Part shown: positions 1-7,274 of the stretch, piece after piece
Layout: each line of letters begins with the position of its first letter
Numbering within the stretch: position 1 is the first letter of the stretch
Source: Marinobacter gudaonensis
GTDB lineage: Bacteria; Pseudomonadota; Gammaproteobacteria; Pseudomonadales; Oleiphilaceae
Reading direction: 5' to 3'
Assembly (NCBI RefSeq): GCF_900115175.1
Contig: NZ_FOYV01000003.1
Coordinates: forward strand, 9,053 to 73,052
Length of the DNA stretch: 64,000 bases
The notes under the pieces: generated by a model
Told to the model about the DNA's origin: nothing
Databases searched by the model: none
Seen by the model: the letters and a program-made list of their open reading frames with translations, nothing else
Position numbers and translations under genes: made by a program

Positions 1-2
1 TT

Positions 3-173
3 GTTTCTCAAAAAGTAAGCTGGTACGAAATCAACGATGAATACAATCAACACCAACGGTTACCCGAATAGGAGCAGGGACGACGTAAACCTTCCGGGCC
101 GGCAAAGGCGCTCATCGAGATTGCCTTTCGCCATCCCGAGGTCATTCGGGAAGACCTGGAACTCAGGGGTTAA
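3..173 (+). pseudogene. 3' end of an unidentified gene, interrupted by in-frame TAG
   Basis: The frame entering from the left edge reads as plausible protein to a TAG at 69-71. It then continues in the same frame for 33 more residues (ending EDLELRG) to a TAA at 171-173. The part after the TAG is charged, helix-like and protein-like (PAKALIEIAFRHPEVIRED), which suggests one gene broken by an amber codon, or a gene ending at 71 followed by a relic. I do not recognise the family. The final TAA runs into a sequence resembling the left end of an attC site, so this may be the last part of another cassette. Confidence 0.35.
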
Positions 174-261
174 CAAGACGCATCAATACGCGGCCGGTGG
201 CCGTATGACTCCCTTGGTAGTGCGCCCCTGCGCTTGGCCCTATGCCCAATAAGGAGAACGC

Positions 262-720
262 ATGCACCACCTGGCAGCCCAATGGATTGTCGAGTTACTC
301 AGAGATCAGAATATCCCCTTTTTGATCTGTGGCGGTCTCGCAGCAAAGGGGTATGGCTCTGAACGGACTCTGAATGACATCGACCTTTTCGTCCCCGGTG
401 AATGCTTTTCGGCTGTGGTTGAGGCCGGCCAGGAATTTGTATCGAAAGCCGCTGCCCATCGCCAGGAGGAGGGCTGGGATCTGACTTACGTCCAGTTCAA
501 CTATGAGGGCATCAAGGTGGAGGTCGGTAACGCTGACGGACCGCAAATCTTCGATGCAGGAAAAGCAGATTGGGTTCCGCTGGAAATAGATTTTTCTCGA
601 TATGCGATCGTGCGTTTGCTGGGCATAGACCTTCCACTTATGCTGAAAGACGATTTGATTAAATATAAATCTGCTCTCTCACGTCCTGTGGATATCGAGG
701 ATATTCGTGCTATCCGCTAG
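262..720 (+). CDS. Nucleotidyltransferase-fold protein (cassette gene)
   Basis: A 152-residue protein with the start of a Pol-beta-type nucleotidyltransferase domain: GG at 24-25, then GYGSERTLNDIDLF with acidic residues D39 and D41 as the expected metal ligands. Proteins of this size are often annotated as MazG-related or AbiEii-like nucleotidyltransferases and are frequent in integron cassettes. The substrate is unknown. The ATG follows a good AAGGAG ribosome site. The C-terminus (KYKSALSRPVDIEDIRAI) matches the KxxALxRxxDxxDI helix common in this superfamily. It stands alone, flanked by attC-like spacers. A toxin or substrate-modifying role is possible but not shown. Confidence 0.7.
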   Translation: MHHLAAQWIVELLRDQNIPFLICGGLAAKGYGSERTLNDIDLFVPGECFSAVVEAGQEFVSKAAAHRQEEGWDLTYVQFNYEGIKVEVGNADGPQIFDAGKADWVPLEIDFSRYAIVRLLGIDLPLMLKDDLIKYKSALSRPVDIEDIRAIR

Positions 721-723
721 AGC

Positions 724-801
724 GTACAACCAAGTCATGCACCGGATGCCGAAACCCCTGCTTCGCGCCGGTTTTGTCACCGGTGATGGCGGGCGTTACA
801 T
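724..801 (+). repeat. attC-like recombination site
   Basis: An imperfect inverted repeat spans the spacer. The left end GTACAACCAAGTCATGCACCGG (724-745) and the right end CCGGTGATGGCGGGCGTTACAT (780-801) are near complements with a few bulged bases, as in attC single-strand folds. The right end carries GTTACAT at 795-801, close to the GTTRRRY core. The site lies between two unrelated + strand genes. Confidence 0.5.
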
Positions 802-816
802 AGTGAATTCAGGGTT

Positions 817-1281
817 ATGACTGCGGTGAAACTGAGGGATCTTCAACACCAAGATAAAGCGAATGTATTAGCCATGCTTCGTGACCCGAAGGTAATGAGG
901 TTTCTTGGGCCCCGCCGCGCTCTGACTGAAGACGAGGCGGCTTTATGGTTCGAAAGTGCGCTCGCTCATCCGGCCCGGTTCGCTGTCGCAGATGTAGATA
1001 CTGATGAATTTATCGGGTTCTGCGGGGTTAAACAAATAGATGGCGTTCCAGATTTTGGTTACTTCATCAGGTCAGAGTTTTGGGGTAGCGGCATAGCTGT
1101 CCGGGCGTGTGAGTTGGCAGTTGAAAAGCTGGTCGCGGATATTGATTTAGAGACCGTCCAGGTTTTCATTGCAGATAAAAATGTTGCCAGCAAAAGGGTA
1201 GCTGAAAAATTGGGTTGGCAGTCCACACATAGCGGAACTAAGGGTGGAGAGCATGGCCGATACTATCGAATCACCATGTAA
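817..1281 (+). CDS. GNAT family N-acetyltransferase (cassette gene)
   Basis: A 154-residue single-domain acetyltransferase. Motif A appears as RSEFWGSGIAVRACELAVE (about 87-105), the acetyl-CoA pyrophosphate-binding segment. Motif B-like IADKNVASKRVAEKLGW lies at about 127-143, as in RimJ/RimL-type GNATs. The substrate cannot be inferred. GNAT enzymes are among the commonest integron cassette products. The stop codon TAA overlaps the left end of the next attC-like site, which is typical of cassette packing. Confidence 0.8.
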   Translation: MTAVKLRDLQHQDKANVLAMLRDPKVMRFLGPRRALTEDEAALWFESALAHPARFAVADVDTDEFIGFCGVKQIDGVPDFGYFIRSEFWGSGIAVRACELAVEKLVADIDLETVQVFIADKNVASKRVAEKLGWQSTHSGTKGGEHGRYYRITM

Positions 1282-1365
1282 CAAGGCGGTCAACCGCACG
1301 CCCAAAGCGTACCGTTTTGGGTTCCCTCCGCTGCGCTCTGGCCCCGGTTACCACCAGCGTTAAAT
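1277..1365 (+). repeat. attC-like recombination site
   Basis: The best attC candidate. Left end TAACAAGGCGGTCAACCG begins at the GNAT stop codon. Right end CGGTTACCACCAGCGTTA ends in GTTAAAT (1359-1365). The right end is close to the reverse complement of the left (CGGTT, ACC and GTTA align with small bulges). An inner pair, including GCGCTCTGG-type sequence, completes the usual four-box layout. The next gene starts inside or just after the core site. Confidence 0.6.
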
Positions 1366-1825
1366 GTTTATGATCGATCACGATAAATTCCAGGCCTTGG
1401 TGAAGCAGCTCTATGCCACAGTAAATGAGTTAGAAGAAATGTTTCCAGGCAGGCACTTCACCCCGGATGGTCATATGGTTGGCAGTTTGGGTGAATGCCT
1501 CGTGGCTGACGCCTACAATCTTGAGCTGAAGACAGCGTCCAACAAAGGCTACGACGCTGTCACCGAAGCCGGCTTGGAAGTCGAGATCAAGGCTACTCAG
1601 TCAAATTCTGTTGCGTTCCGGAGCCAGCCGAAGCATGCGATCGTCATCAAGATCCTGCGTGATGGTACATTCGAGGAAATCTATAACGGGCCAGGAGCCG
1701 TTGTTTGGGAGCAATTCCAAGGTAAAAGGCGACCGAGTAACGGCCAGTTTCAAGTCTCCCTAAACAAACTCCGGCAACTCAATCAAACAGTGGCTCAGGC
1801 GGATCGTGTGCCAAGAGCCATTTAA
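1364..1825 (+). CDS. DUF6998-like, possible PD-(D/E)xK-fold protein (cassette gene)
   Basis: A 153-residue protein; ATG at 1370 (second Met) is an alternative start. The segment FPGRHFTPDGHMVGSLGE (28-44) followed by YDAVTEAGLEVEIKATQ resembles the family I know as DUF6998, often found in integrons. D64, E74 and K76 fit the D-(x9)-ExK arrangement of PD-(D/E)xK nucleases, so a nuclease-like fold is plausible. The C-terminal half has EEIYNGPGAVVWE and a Leu-rich helix. No function is established. It sits between a GNAT gene and a GIY-YIG gene. Confidence 0.55.
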   Translation: MFMIDHDKFQALVKQLYATVNELEEMFPGRHFTPDGHMVGSLGECLVADAYNLELKTASNKGYDAVTEAGLEVEIKATQSNSVAFRSQPKHAIVIKILRDGTFEEIYNGPGAVVWEQFQGKRRPSNGQFQVSLNKLRQLNQTVAQADRVPRAI

Positions 1826-1890
1826 AAGGGCGCAGCAGTTCTCGGCCCATGACCGCCGAACGCATCTTATTTCAGTGCTAGGTTCACAAA

Positions 1891-2706
1891 GTGCAGTTAT
1901 TCGATCTCCTTCAAGTCTCAAACCCTGGCCTCGTCCCCGAGGAATGCAAGCTCCATCTGGCCACCTGGAACGGAAAAGAGAATCCAGTCGATGTTTTCCT
2001 GGCTGGTAATTTCGATGAATGGCAACGATGGCAAACAAAACGCAATTTCCAACGGAAATACGTTATCGCTTTGATTTCGCTCCCTGCGCAAAATCAGTGG
2101 CTATTTGCCGGGCTCTATACGGCTCATGGTTCCGAGTGGAAGAGTGAGCATAATTTGCACTATTACAAGATGGCTCCAGATGTCTCATGCGAGGAATTTG
2201 CAGGGCGCTTGGTGGTGTCCTTTTCCCGCACAGGAAGGCAGTCGTACTTGAATGCTGAAACCTGGGTTGCCCACATTTCTGTAGCAGAGTTGAAAGCGGA
2301 AAAACTCTCCATTGCGGAGTTCCCGGGATATCGCAGCATCAATCTATCCAAGGGAGAGCTTGATGCAATCGTGCGCCAATCAATTGAGTCTTGGCGTACC
2401 GCTTTATCCAATGTCGCGGGTGTCTATGTAATATCAGATACCGCAAGCGGTAAACTGTATGTCGGTAGCGCCACTGGCGAAGGTGGTATCTGGCAGCGGT
2501 GGAGCCAGTACGCCTCTACTGGCCATGGTGGCAACAAGGAACTTCGAGAATTGCTTCGGGAAACTGGGGCAGTTTCTGCCGAGAATTTTCGGTTTGCTGT
2601 GCTGGAAATCGCAGATATTCATTCCAGTGAGAAAGAGGTTCTTCGTCGCGAATCTCATTGGAAGGAAGTTCTCCTGACGAGAGAGCATGGCTACAACTCA
2701 AATTAA
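1891..2706 (+). CDS. GIY-YIG domain protein (cassette gene)
   Basis: A 271-residue protein starting at GTG 1891. Residues 1 to about 150 form an unrecognised domain. A GIY-YIG nuclease domain follows at about 174-271: GVYVI (177-181), KLYVG (188-192), GIWQRW with the conserved Arg at 203, Glu254 in RRESHWKEVL, and a final GYNSN carrying the usual C-terminal Asn. All key GIY-YIG residues appear present, so it should be catalytically competent. The unknown N-terminal domain probably gives specificity. It may act in DNA cleavage or defence, but no partner gene is next to it. Confidence 0.75.
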   Translation: MQLFDLLQVSNPGLVPEECKLHLATWNGKENPVDVFLAGNFDEWQRWQTKRNFQRKYVIALISLPAQNQWLFAGLYTAHGSEWKSEHNLHYYKMAPDVSCEEFAGRLVVSFSRTGRQSYLNAETWVAHISVAELKAEKLSIAEFPGYRSINLSKGELDAIVRQSIESWRTALSNVAGVYVISDTASGKLYVGSATGEGGIWQRWSQYASTGHGGNKELRELLRETGAVSAENFRFAVLEIADIHSSEKEVLRRESHWKEVLLTREHGYNSN

Positions 2707-2781
2707 GAACATATCGAGTAAACTCAGGGCGACCGAAGAAACCTCGGCGCGGTTTCCGATCTCCTGATTTTGATGTTAGGC
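2705..2781 (+). repeat. Possible attC-like site
   Basis: The spacer ends in a canonical GTTAGGC core (2775-2781). The segment before it (CCTGATTTTGATGTTAGGC) is partly complementary to sequence just after the GIY-YIG stop (AAGAACATATCGAGTAAACTCAGG). The fold is weaker than at the other two sites. The core lies upstream of ATG 2788, which supports that start for the next gene. Confidence 0.4.
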
Positions 2782-2787
2782 CACCTT

Positions 2788-3141
2788 ATGAATGAGCATT
2801 CCATTGCGGCATTAGGCCACGAATTCAAAGCGCAAGTAATGGAACACTTTGCTTTCTTACAGAAGGAGTTTGGCTTCGAACCCGCGTTGGATGAGAGCTC
2901 CGCTTACACACATCGCCTGACCTTCCGGAACCCGCACAGCGATCAATTGGTTGAAGTGTTGAATGCGTTTCACGGTGTGGATTATGGGTTTGAGGTCAAT
3001 ATTCATTTTGCTTCAGGCCCTCGCTTGCTAGACCAGAGAAATATGGTCTATTACCGACTCAAGGAGGAGCAGGATGGTGAGTTTTCTTACCTGGCAGAAG
3101 CAGCGGAAACGTTACGGTTCGTGCTTCAGGATGGAGTCTGA
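2788..3141 (+). CDS. Hypothetical small protein (cassette gene)
   Basis: A 117-residue protein (MNEHSIAALGHEF...). I chose ATG 2788 because earlier in-frame starts lie inside the attC-like core. There is no signal peptide or membrane segment. It contains HRLTFRNPHSDQLVEVLNAFHGVDYGFEVNIHF and a C-terminal helix, and looks like a folded alpha/beta cytoplasmic protein. I do not recognise a family. Its isolated position between cassette-like spacers is the only context. Confidence 0.6.
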   Translation: MNEHSIAALGHEFKAQVMEHFAFLQKEFGFEPALDESSAYTHRLTFRNPHSDQLVEVLNAFHGVDYGFEVNIHFASGPRLLDQRNMVYYRLKEEQDGEFSYLAEAAETLRFVLQDGV

Positions 3142-3209
3142 CAAAAAACGGAAGGCGGCAGCGTGAGACGTGCAGCCTATGCAAGCGCTAATCCTCAGGG
3201 AGACTCTCG

Positions 3210-3458
3210 ATGAGGCCATGGATTCTTCTCACCGCACTTGTTCTCACAGGGTGCGACAACACGACGATGTCAGCTGCCCCTAACTTCTCGCTGTTTGAAA
3301 CCTCCGCAGGTGTTGTCTATTTGCTTAACCAGAATACCGGGGAGCTGAGAGTCATATCTTCCAAGCCGGCGGTCATCAGTTCTGGGGAGGTCTTCAGAGA
3401 TGATGAGGGGCAACTTTTCAGGTACATAGGGAATGGGGAAGTCGTGAAGGTCGACTAA
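3210..3458 (+). CDS. Small putative lipoprotein
   Basis: An 82-residue protein with a short hydrophobic signal (MRPWILLTALVLTGC) and a lipobox LTGC, lipidated Cys at 15. The mature part (about 67 residues) has beta-type repeats such as AGVVYLLNQNTGELRV and GQLFRYIGNGEVVKV. This suggests a small beta domain at the membrane surface. AGGGAGA-type sequence precedes the ATG. It is probably the last gene of the cassette-like run, although its flanks lack a clear attC. Confidence 0.6.
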   Translation: MRPWILLTALVLTGCDNTTMSAAPNFSLFETSAGVVYLLNQNTGELRVISSKPAVISSGEVFRDDEGQLFRYIGNGEVVKVD

Positions 3459-3653
3459 AAATGAGACGCCTGTCCAACGCTCCAACACTCTGGTCGTTTT
3501 TTGTCCAGCCAACCTTGATTATCGAAGGAAACGGGTAACACTCAATATGATCGTTATGGAGTAGTGAGCGATCAAGCCGTGCCGCTGAAAACAACAGCCC
3601 CTCATTCTGAACGCAACGCGGCGCGCTAAAACCTCGATACAAGGAGAGTTTCA

Positions 3654-5672
3654 ATGAACATGAGATCGACTCTACTGGTCGGGTCCCTGTGCCTGACTGT
3701 CGCAAGCGCCCCGGTCTGGGCCCACGAAGACGGCGCCTCCGACGGTAGTAAAGCAGATAACAAACACCTCCTGCACGATACCCCCAACCCCGACGGCCAT
3801 GTACCGAGCAATGTGAATTACGGTTTTACGGTGATTGGTCACGATGCGCTGGGCGGTATCGCCGATGGCAAATACACGGATGTCTGGGCCCACGAAGGGT
3901 ATGCCTATGTGGGCACCTTTGAGGAGCCGACGTGTGACCGGTCCGGCGTGTTTATTTCAGACATCCGGGACCCGGCGAATCCCACCACCATCGGCATGAT
4001 CAAATCGCCACCCAATACCCGGATCAACGATGTCAAAGTCCATAAGGTTGGCGCCAAATCGGTTCTCATCCATTCCCTGGAACCCTGTGGCCCGCTGAGA
4101 GGCAATGGCCAGGCCATTGGTGGTGGCAACGGCGGCAAACAACAGGGGCAGGGCGGCATTTCGCTGTGGGATGTGACCGACCCAACCATGCCCCATGCCC
4201 TCAAGCAGAACTTTCTGGACACCCCCGTACACAATACCTTTGCCTGGACTACCGCAGCCGGCAAGACCTTCCTGATGATCGTCGACGATATCAACGTTGA
4301 CGATGTCATCATTGCCGACATCACCAAGCCACAGGCGCCGAAAAAGATTGCAACCACGGGCATCGGCACCTGGCTGGAGACCAACCCGGAAGTGGCAGCG
4401 GATGGCCAGTTATTCACGGGTGTTTTCGCGGCTCCCCTGCTGCACGATATCTGGGTGAATGACATGGACCCAGGCCCCGGGGAAGACTGGCATGCGGTGC
4501 TCTCTTACTGGGACGCCGGGTTTATCATTCTGGACGTGAATGATCCCGCCAATCCGGTGTTCCTCGGAGACTCCACCTATCCGGAAATCGACCCGGTTCT
4601 GGGCATCAGCCCGGCCGAGGGAAATGCCCACGCGGCCGTGTTTGGTGGCGATGGCTTCGACAAGATTTTCGGTGGCGATGAAGATTTTGATGCATTCTTC
4701 ACAGCGGTGATTGTCGGTAGCAATGAATACCCGGCATCCCAGGGCAGTGATGTGCCCCAGGTAGGGCCGGGCGCGGCGATTGAAAGCGTAACGGGGAACA
4801 CGGTATTCGTTGGCCTTGCCTGTGGCGAGGCGATTCCAACCGCCGCGGAAACCGGGGCATCCATTGCGGTTATTGAGCGCGGCGTTTGCGCCTTTACAAC
4901 CAAGGCACAAACCATCGAAGCCGCCGGTTACTCCGCCGGTATCGTGTTTAACGGCGTAGGGCCGGACCGCTGCGAGGCGTCCGTTTCGATGCTGGTAGAG
5001 GCAGGCATTCCGATGGTCTTTGTGCCTCGTTCCTCCGGCTTCGGCATTCTTGGCATTAACGGTTATGACCCGGCGCAGTGTGGTGCGGACGATGGCACCA
5101 ACCCGGCGTTACCGGCCGTCGGCACACCCGGCATTGCGAGCACCATTGGTGCTGCCTTCGATGGCTGGGGCTACCTGCATGTGCTGAATAACACCCAGGG
5201 CGATGTCACCGTTCCGGTTGGTATGGGCGCCAACGCTCAGGACCCGGTTACCGTGGGCTATCTGGGCGAAATCGGCTTTTACGCGCCGGCTGAGCTGACA
5301 GATCCTGCACTGGCGTCGGGCGCAGGCGACCTCACCATGCACAACCTGGAGGCCGATCCCCAGCAACCCAACCGGGTGTTCATTTCCTGGTACTCACTGG
5401 GCATGAGAGCCGTTGAGTGGCGTCCAGGCCACTTCCATACCAACGCGCAGGGCGAAGGCGTGGTGTCCTGGAACGTGCACGAGGTGGGACGCTTTATCGC
5501 CGGTGAGGAATTCGGCGAACGGGCGGGCTCGAACTTCTGGGGTGTGACGGTCACCGAAGTGAATGGTGAGCAGTTCATTCTGGGCTCCGATCGCAGCACC
5601 GGGCTGTGGATATTCAAGTGGGAGTGTGAAGACGCCACGAGCACGCTGTACTGCAACGCGCCGACACCCTAG
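3654..5672 (+). CDS. Exported LVIVD-repeat protein with PA-domain insert
   Basis: A 672-residue secreted protein. A Sec signal peptide (cleavage probably after VWA at 23) precedes a beta-propeller-like region with LVIVD-type blades: YTDVWAHEGYAYVGTF, GVFISDIRDPANPTTIG, ISLWDVTDPTMPH, FIILDVNDPANPVFLGD. A protease-associated (PA) domain is inserted at about 365-475 (GASIAVIERGVCAFTTKA...AGIVFNGVG...MVFVPRSSG). The propeller then closes with FISWYSLGMRAVEW and ILGSDRSTGLWIFKW. Cys pairs fit an extracellular location. No catalytic residues are recognisable, and surface binding or scaffolding is likely. The ATG follows AAGGAGAG. Confidence 0.75.
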   Translation: MNMRSTLLVGSLCLTVASAPVWAHEDGASDGSKADNKHLLHDTPNPDGHVPSNVNYGFTVIGHDALGGIADGKYTDVWAHEGYAYVGTFEEPTCDRSGVFISDIRDPANPTTIGMIKSPPNTRINDVKVHKVGAKSVLIHSLEPCGPLRGNGQAIGGGNGGKQQGQGGISLWDVTDPTMPHALKQNFLDTPVHNTFAWTTAAGKTFLMIVDDINVDDVIIADITKPQAPKKIATTGIGTWLETNPEVAADGQLFTGVFAAPLLHDIWVNDMDPGPGEDWHAVLSYWDAGFIILDVNDPANPVFLGDSTYPEIDPVLGISPAEGNAHAAVFGGDGFDKIFGGDEDFDAFFTAVIVGSNEYPASQGSDVPQVGPGAAIESVTGNTVFVGLACGEAIPTAAETGASIAVIERGVCAFTTKAQTIEAAGYSAGIVFNGVGPDRCEASVSMLVEAGIPMVFVPRSSGFGILGINGYDPAQCGADDGTNPALPAVGTPGIASTIGAAFDGWGYLHVLNNTQGDVTVPVGMGANAQDPVTVGYLGEIGFYAPAELTDPALASGAGDLTMHNLEADPQQPNRVFISWYSLGMRAVEWRPGHFHTNAQGEGVVSWNVHEVGRFIAGEEFGERAGSNFWGVTVTEVNGEQFILGSDRSTGLWIFKWECEDATSTLYCNAPTP

Positions 5673-5701
5673 CCACAGGCAGGCAATCGGTGAAAAATGG
5701 A

Positions 5702-5721
5702 AGGGGGGCGCAAGCCCCCCT
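5702..5721 (+). terminator. Hairpin terminator after the LVIVD gene
   Basis: An 8-bp GC-rich stem (AGGGGGGC/GCCCCCCT) closed by a GCAA tetraloop lies 30 bp after the stop codon. The following sequence is only moderately T-rich, so termination may be partial. Confidence 0.55.
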
Positions 5722-5768
5722 CTGGTGTTTGTTACTTCAGACAGAGCGAACGTTTAAAGGGATGTTGT

Positions 5769-6203
5769 ATGGTGTATTTCCTGATACTGGCTGGTGTTGT
5801 AGCCGTTCTGGTAGTGCTGTGGAAGCTGAAGTCCACAGGTGGCAAGAGGCGTGTTGCGGGCAGGCGCGCCCGAAAAGCGGGCAGTCGGGCTGCGGCCAGT
5901 AGCGGCCAGGCTGACTTCCCGGCCACGCGGATTGTTCCGGGAGCGAATGCCTGCCAGGCCGCGAAGGATTTGCAGGACGAGCTTTTTCTGGACAGCCATC
6001 ACAACACGCCCACCTTACCCCTGGATGAATGCACGAATGTGTCCGGGTGCGACTGTAAATACGCCCACCAGAACGACCGTCGCAGCAATGAGCCCGATCG
6101 GCGTCTCCAGACCCTGCAGACAGAACTTTATACCGCGGCCGAAGGCGATGAGCGGCGACGCCCGGAGCACGGGCGCCGGAAAACGGATTCAGGCGGGGTC
6201 TGA
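5769..6203 (+). CDS. Small membrane-anchored Cys-motif protein
   Basis: A 144-residue protein from ATG 5769. An N-terminal membrane segment (VYFLILAGVVAVLVVLW, 2-18) is followed by an Arg/Lys-rich linker. A motif then reads AC-(x)n-LPLDEC...GCDCKYAHQNDRR. The CxCxYxH..DRR signature recurs in short anchored proteins of Pseudomonas-like bacteria of unknown function and may bind a metal. Here the second DRR follows (EPDRRLQ). It overlaps no neighbour and ends 10 bp before the convergent deacylase gene. Confidence 0.6.
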   Translation: MVYFLILAGVVAVLVVLWKLKSTGGKRRVAGRRARKAGSRAAASSGQADFPATRIVPGANACQAAKDLQDELFLDSHHNTPTLPLDECTNVSGCDCKYAHQNDRRSNEPDRRLQTLQTELYTAAEGDERRRPEHGRRKTDSGGV

Positions 6204-6212
6204 TCGGTTCGT

Positions 6213-7274
6213 TTACGATTCAAAAAGGGGGTCGCCGGTGGCCTTCACGGCGTAGAACAGGCAATCACTCTTGGCGATGGCCGGGTTGGTGGTAATCATG
6301 AAGGCCTTGATGGCCTGGGCCGGGTAAACCTGGCCGTCCTTCACCCGAAGTACCTGCGTTACGTTCTCCGTGCGGTTGTGGCTGATGGCGTTGAGTATGC
6401 TGAGGCCCTTTTTGCCCACCCATCCCAGGGGTTCGTCTGGCGAAACCACGCCGAAGTTGCGGTGTTCAATGTCGGGCGGCAGCGTGAGGTCCGCCAGGCC
6501 GGTCGGTTCAAGCCGGTATTCAATGGTGGCCTCGGGCGCCAGCTCCACCCGAATGGGGTTGCGCAGTACGGCCACGTCCCAGTCTGCTTTTTCCAGTGAT
6601 AGTACGTCGGCTCTCGAGGTGTAACGAACCAGGCCCTCGTAAGCCAGTTCGTGGGCGTGGTCGTCCTGGGCGCCGCCGCACTCGATGGTTACCGTGGGCA
6701 CCTCCTGCTCCGAATACTCCATCAGTGCCCCCAGGCGCAGGTCGGTCATGATGAGTCGGTCGGTGAACAGCGAGGTCAGCGCCTGGTGAGCGGCGTCGTT
6801 GGTGATGGTTACCGCGAAGGCGGGGCCGGTGCCGGAGGTGTTGTGCACGTCCAGCAGGCATTCGGGGTTGGCGTCGCGCAGCTCTTCCAGCAGGGCGTGG
6901 GCGATGGCGCCTTCATCGCCTTCGAAGGGCTCTTTGAAACACCGGTTGAGGTCGCGGCCACCGGGTAGCTGGCGCTGTGTCAGTACCGGTGGGATCTTTG
7001 CCGGGTAAACACCGCCGAGCAGGAACAGCATGTTCACCTCGGGCGTGCGCTGTTCCAGCAGCCAACGGTGCAGGGCAAAAAAACCGGACGGTTCGTTGCC
7101 ATGATTCAGAGTGGCCATGGCCCGGGTTCGGGAACGATCCCGGCCCGCCACCCGCACCACCGTTGGCCCGTTCAGGCGCTCCAGCCACTCCAGGGGCGAG
7201 CGGCCCAGGGTCTGGGGCGACGGGTCGTTCAGGTACTCAAGCCGGTTGGAATTGCTCACGGTGACAGTGTCCAT
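6213..7274 (-). CDS. M14/AstE-AspA-like zinc deacylase
   Basis: A 353-residue protein of the succinylglutamate desuccinylase/aspartoacylase group. Visible motifs are HGNEPSG with zinc ligands H58 and E61, GGRDLNRCF (107-113, substrate-binding Asn-Arg), LLDVHNTSG with third ligand H144, and VTIECGG with the catalytic Glu at 198. The family removes acyl or amino-acyl groups from amino acids. I chose ATG 7274, which overlaps the upstream GCS2 gene by 19 bp, so the two are translationally coupled. The substrate is unknown; coupling to a gamma-glutamyl ligase homologue suggests a small peptide or acyl-amino acid. Confidence 0.75.
   Translation of the reverse strand: MDTVTVSNSNRLEYLNDPSPQTLGRSPLEWLERLNGPTVVRVAGRDRSRTRAMATLNHGNEPSGFFALHRWLLEQRTPEVNMLFLLGGVYPAKIPPVLTQRQLPGGRDLNRCFKEPFEGDEGAIAHALLEELRDANPECLLDVHNTSGTGPAFAVTITNDAAHQALTSLFTDRLIMTDLRLGALMEYSEQEVPTVTIECGGAQDDHAHELAYEGLVRYTSRADVLSLEKADWDVAVLRNPIRVELAPEATIEYRLEPTGLADLTLPPDIEHRNFGVVSPDEPLGWVGKKGLSILNAISHNRTENVTQVLRVKDGQVYPAQAIKAFMITTNPAIAKSDCLFYAVKATGDPLFES

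Noticed and set aside
37..252. 71-residue + strand frame at the left edge
   Set aside because: Composition is not protein-like, and it runs through an attC-like spacer and out of frame with the more plausible peptide at 3-173.
1826..1890. Possible attC between the DUF6998-like and GIY-YIG genes
   Set aside because: No convincing complementary ends or GTTRRRY core, so the site is either degenerate or absent.
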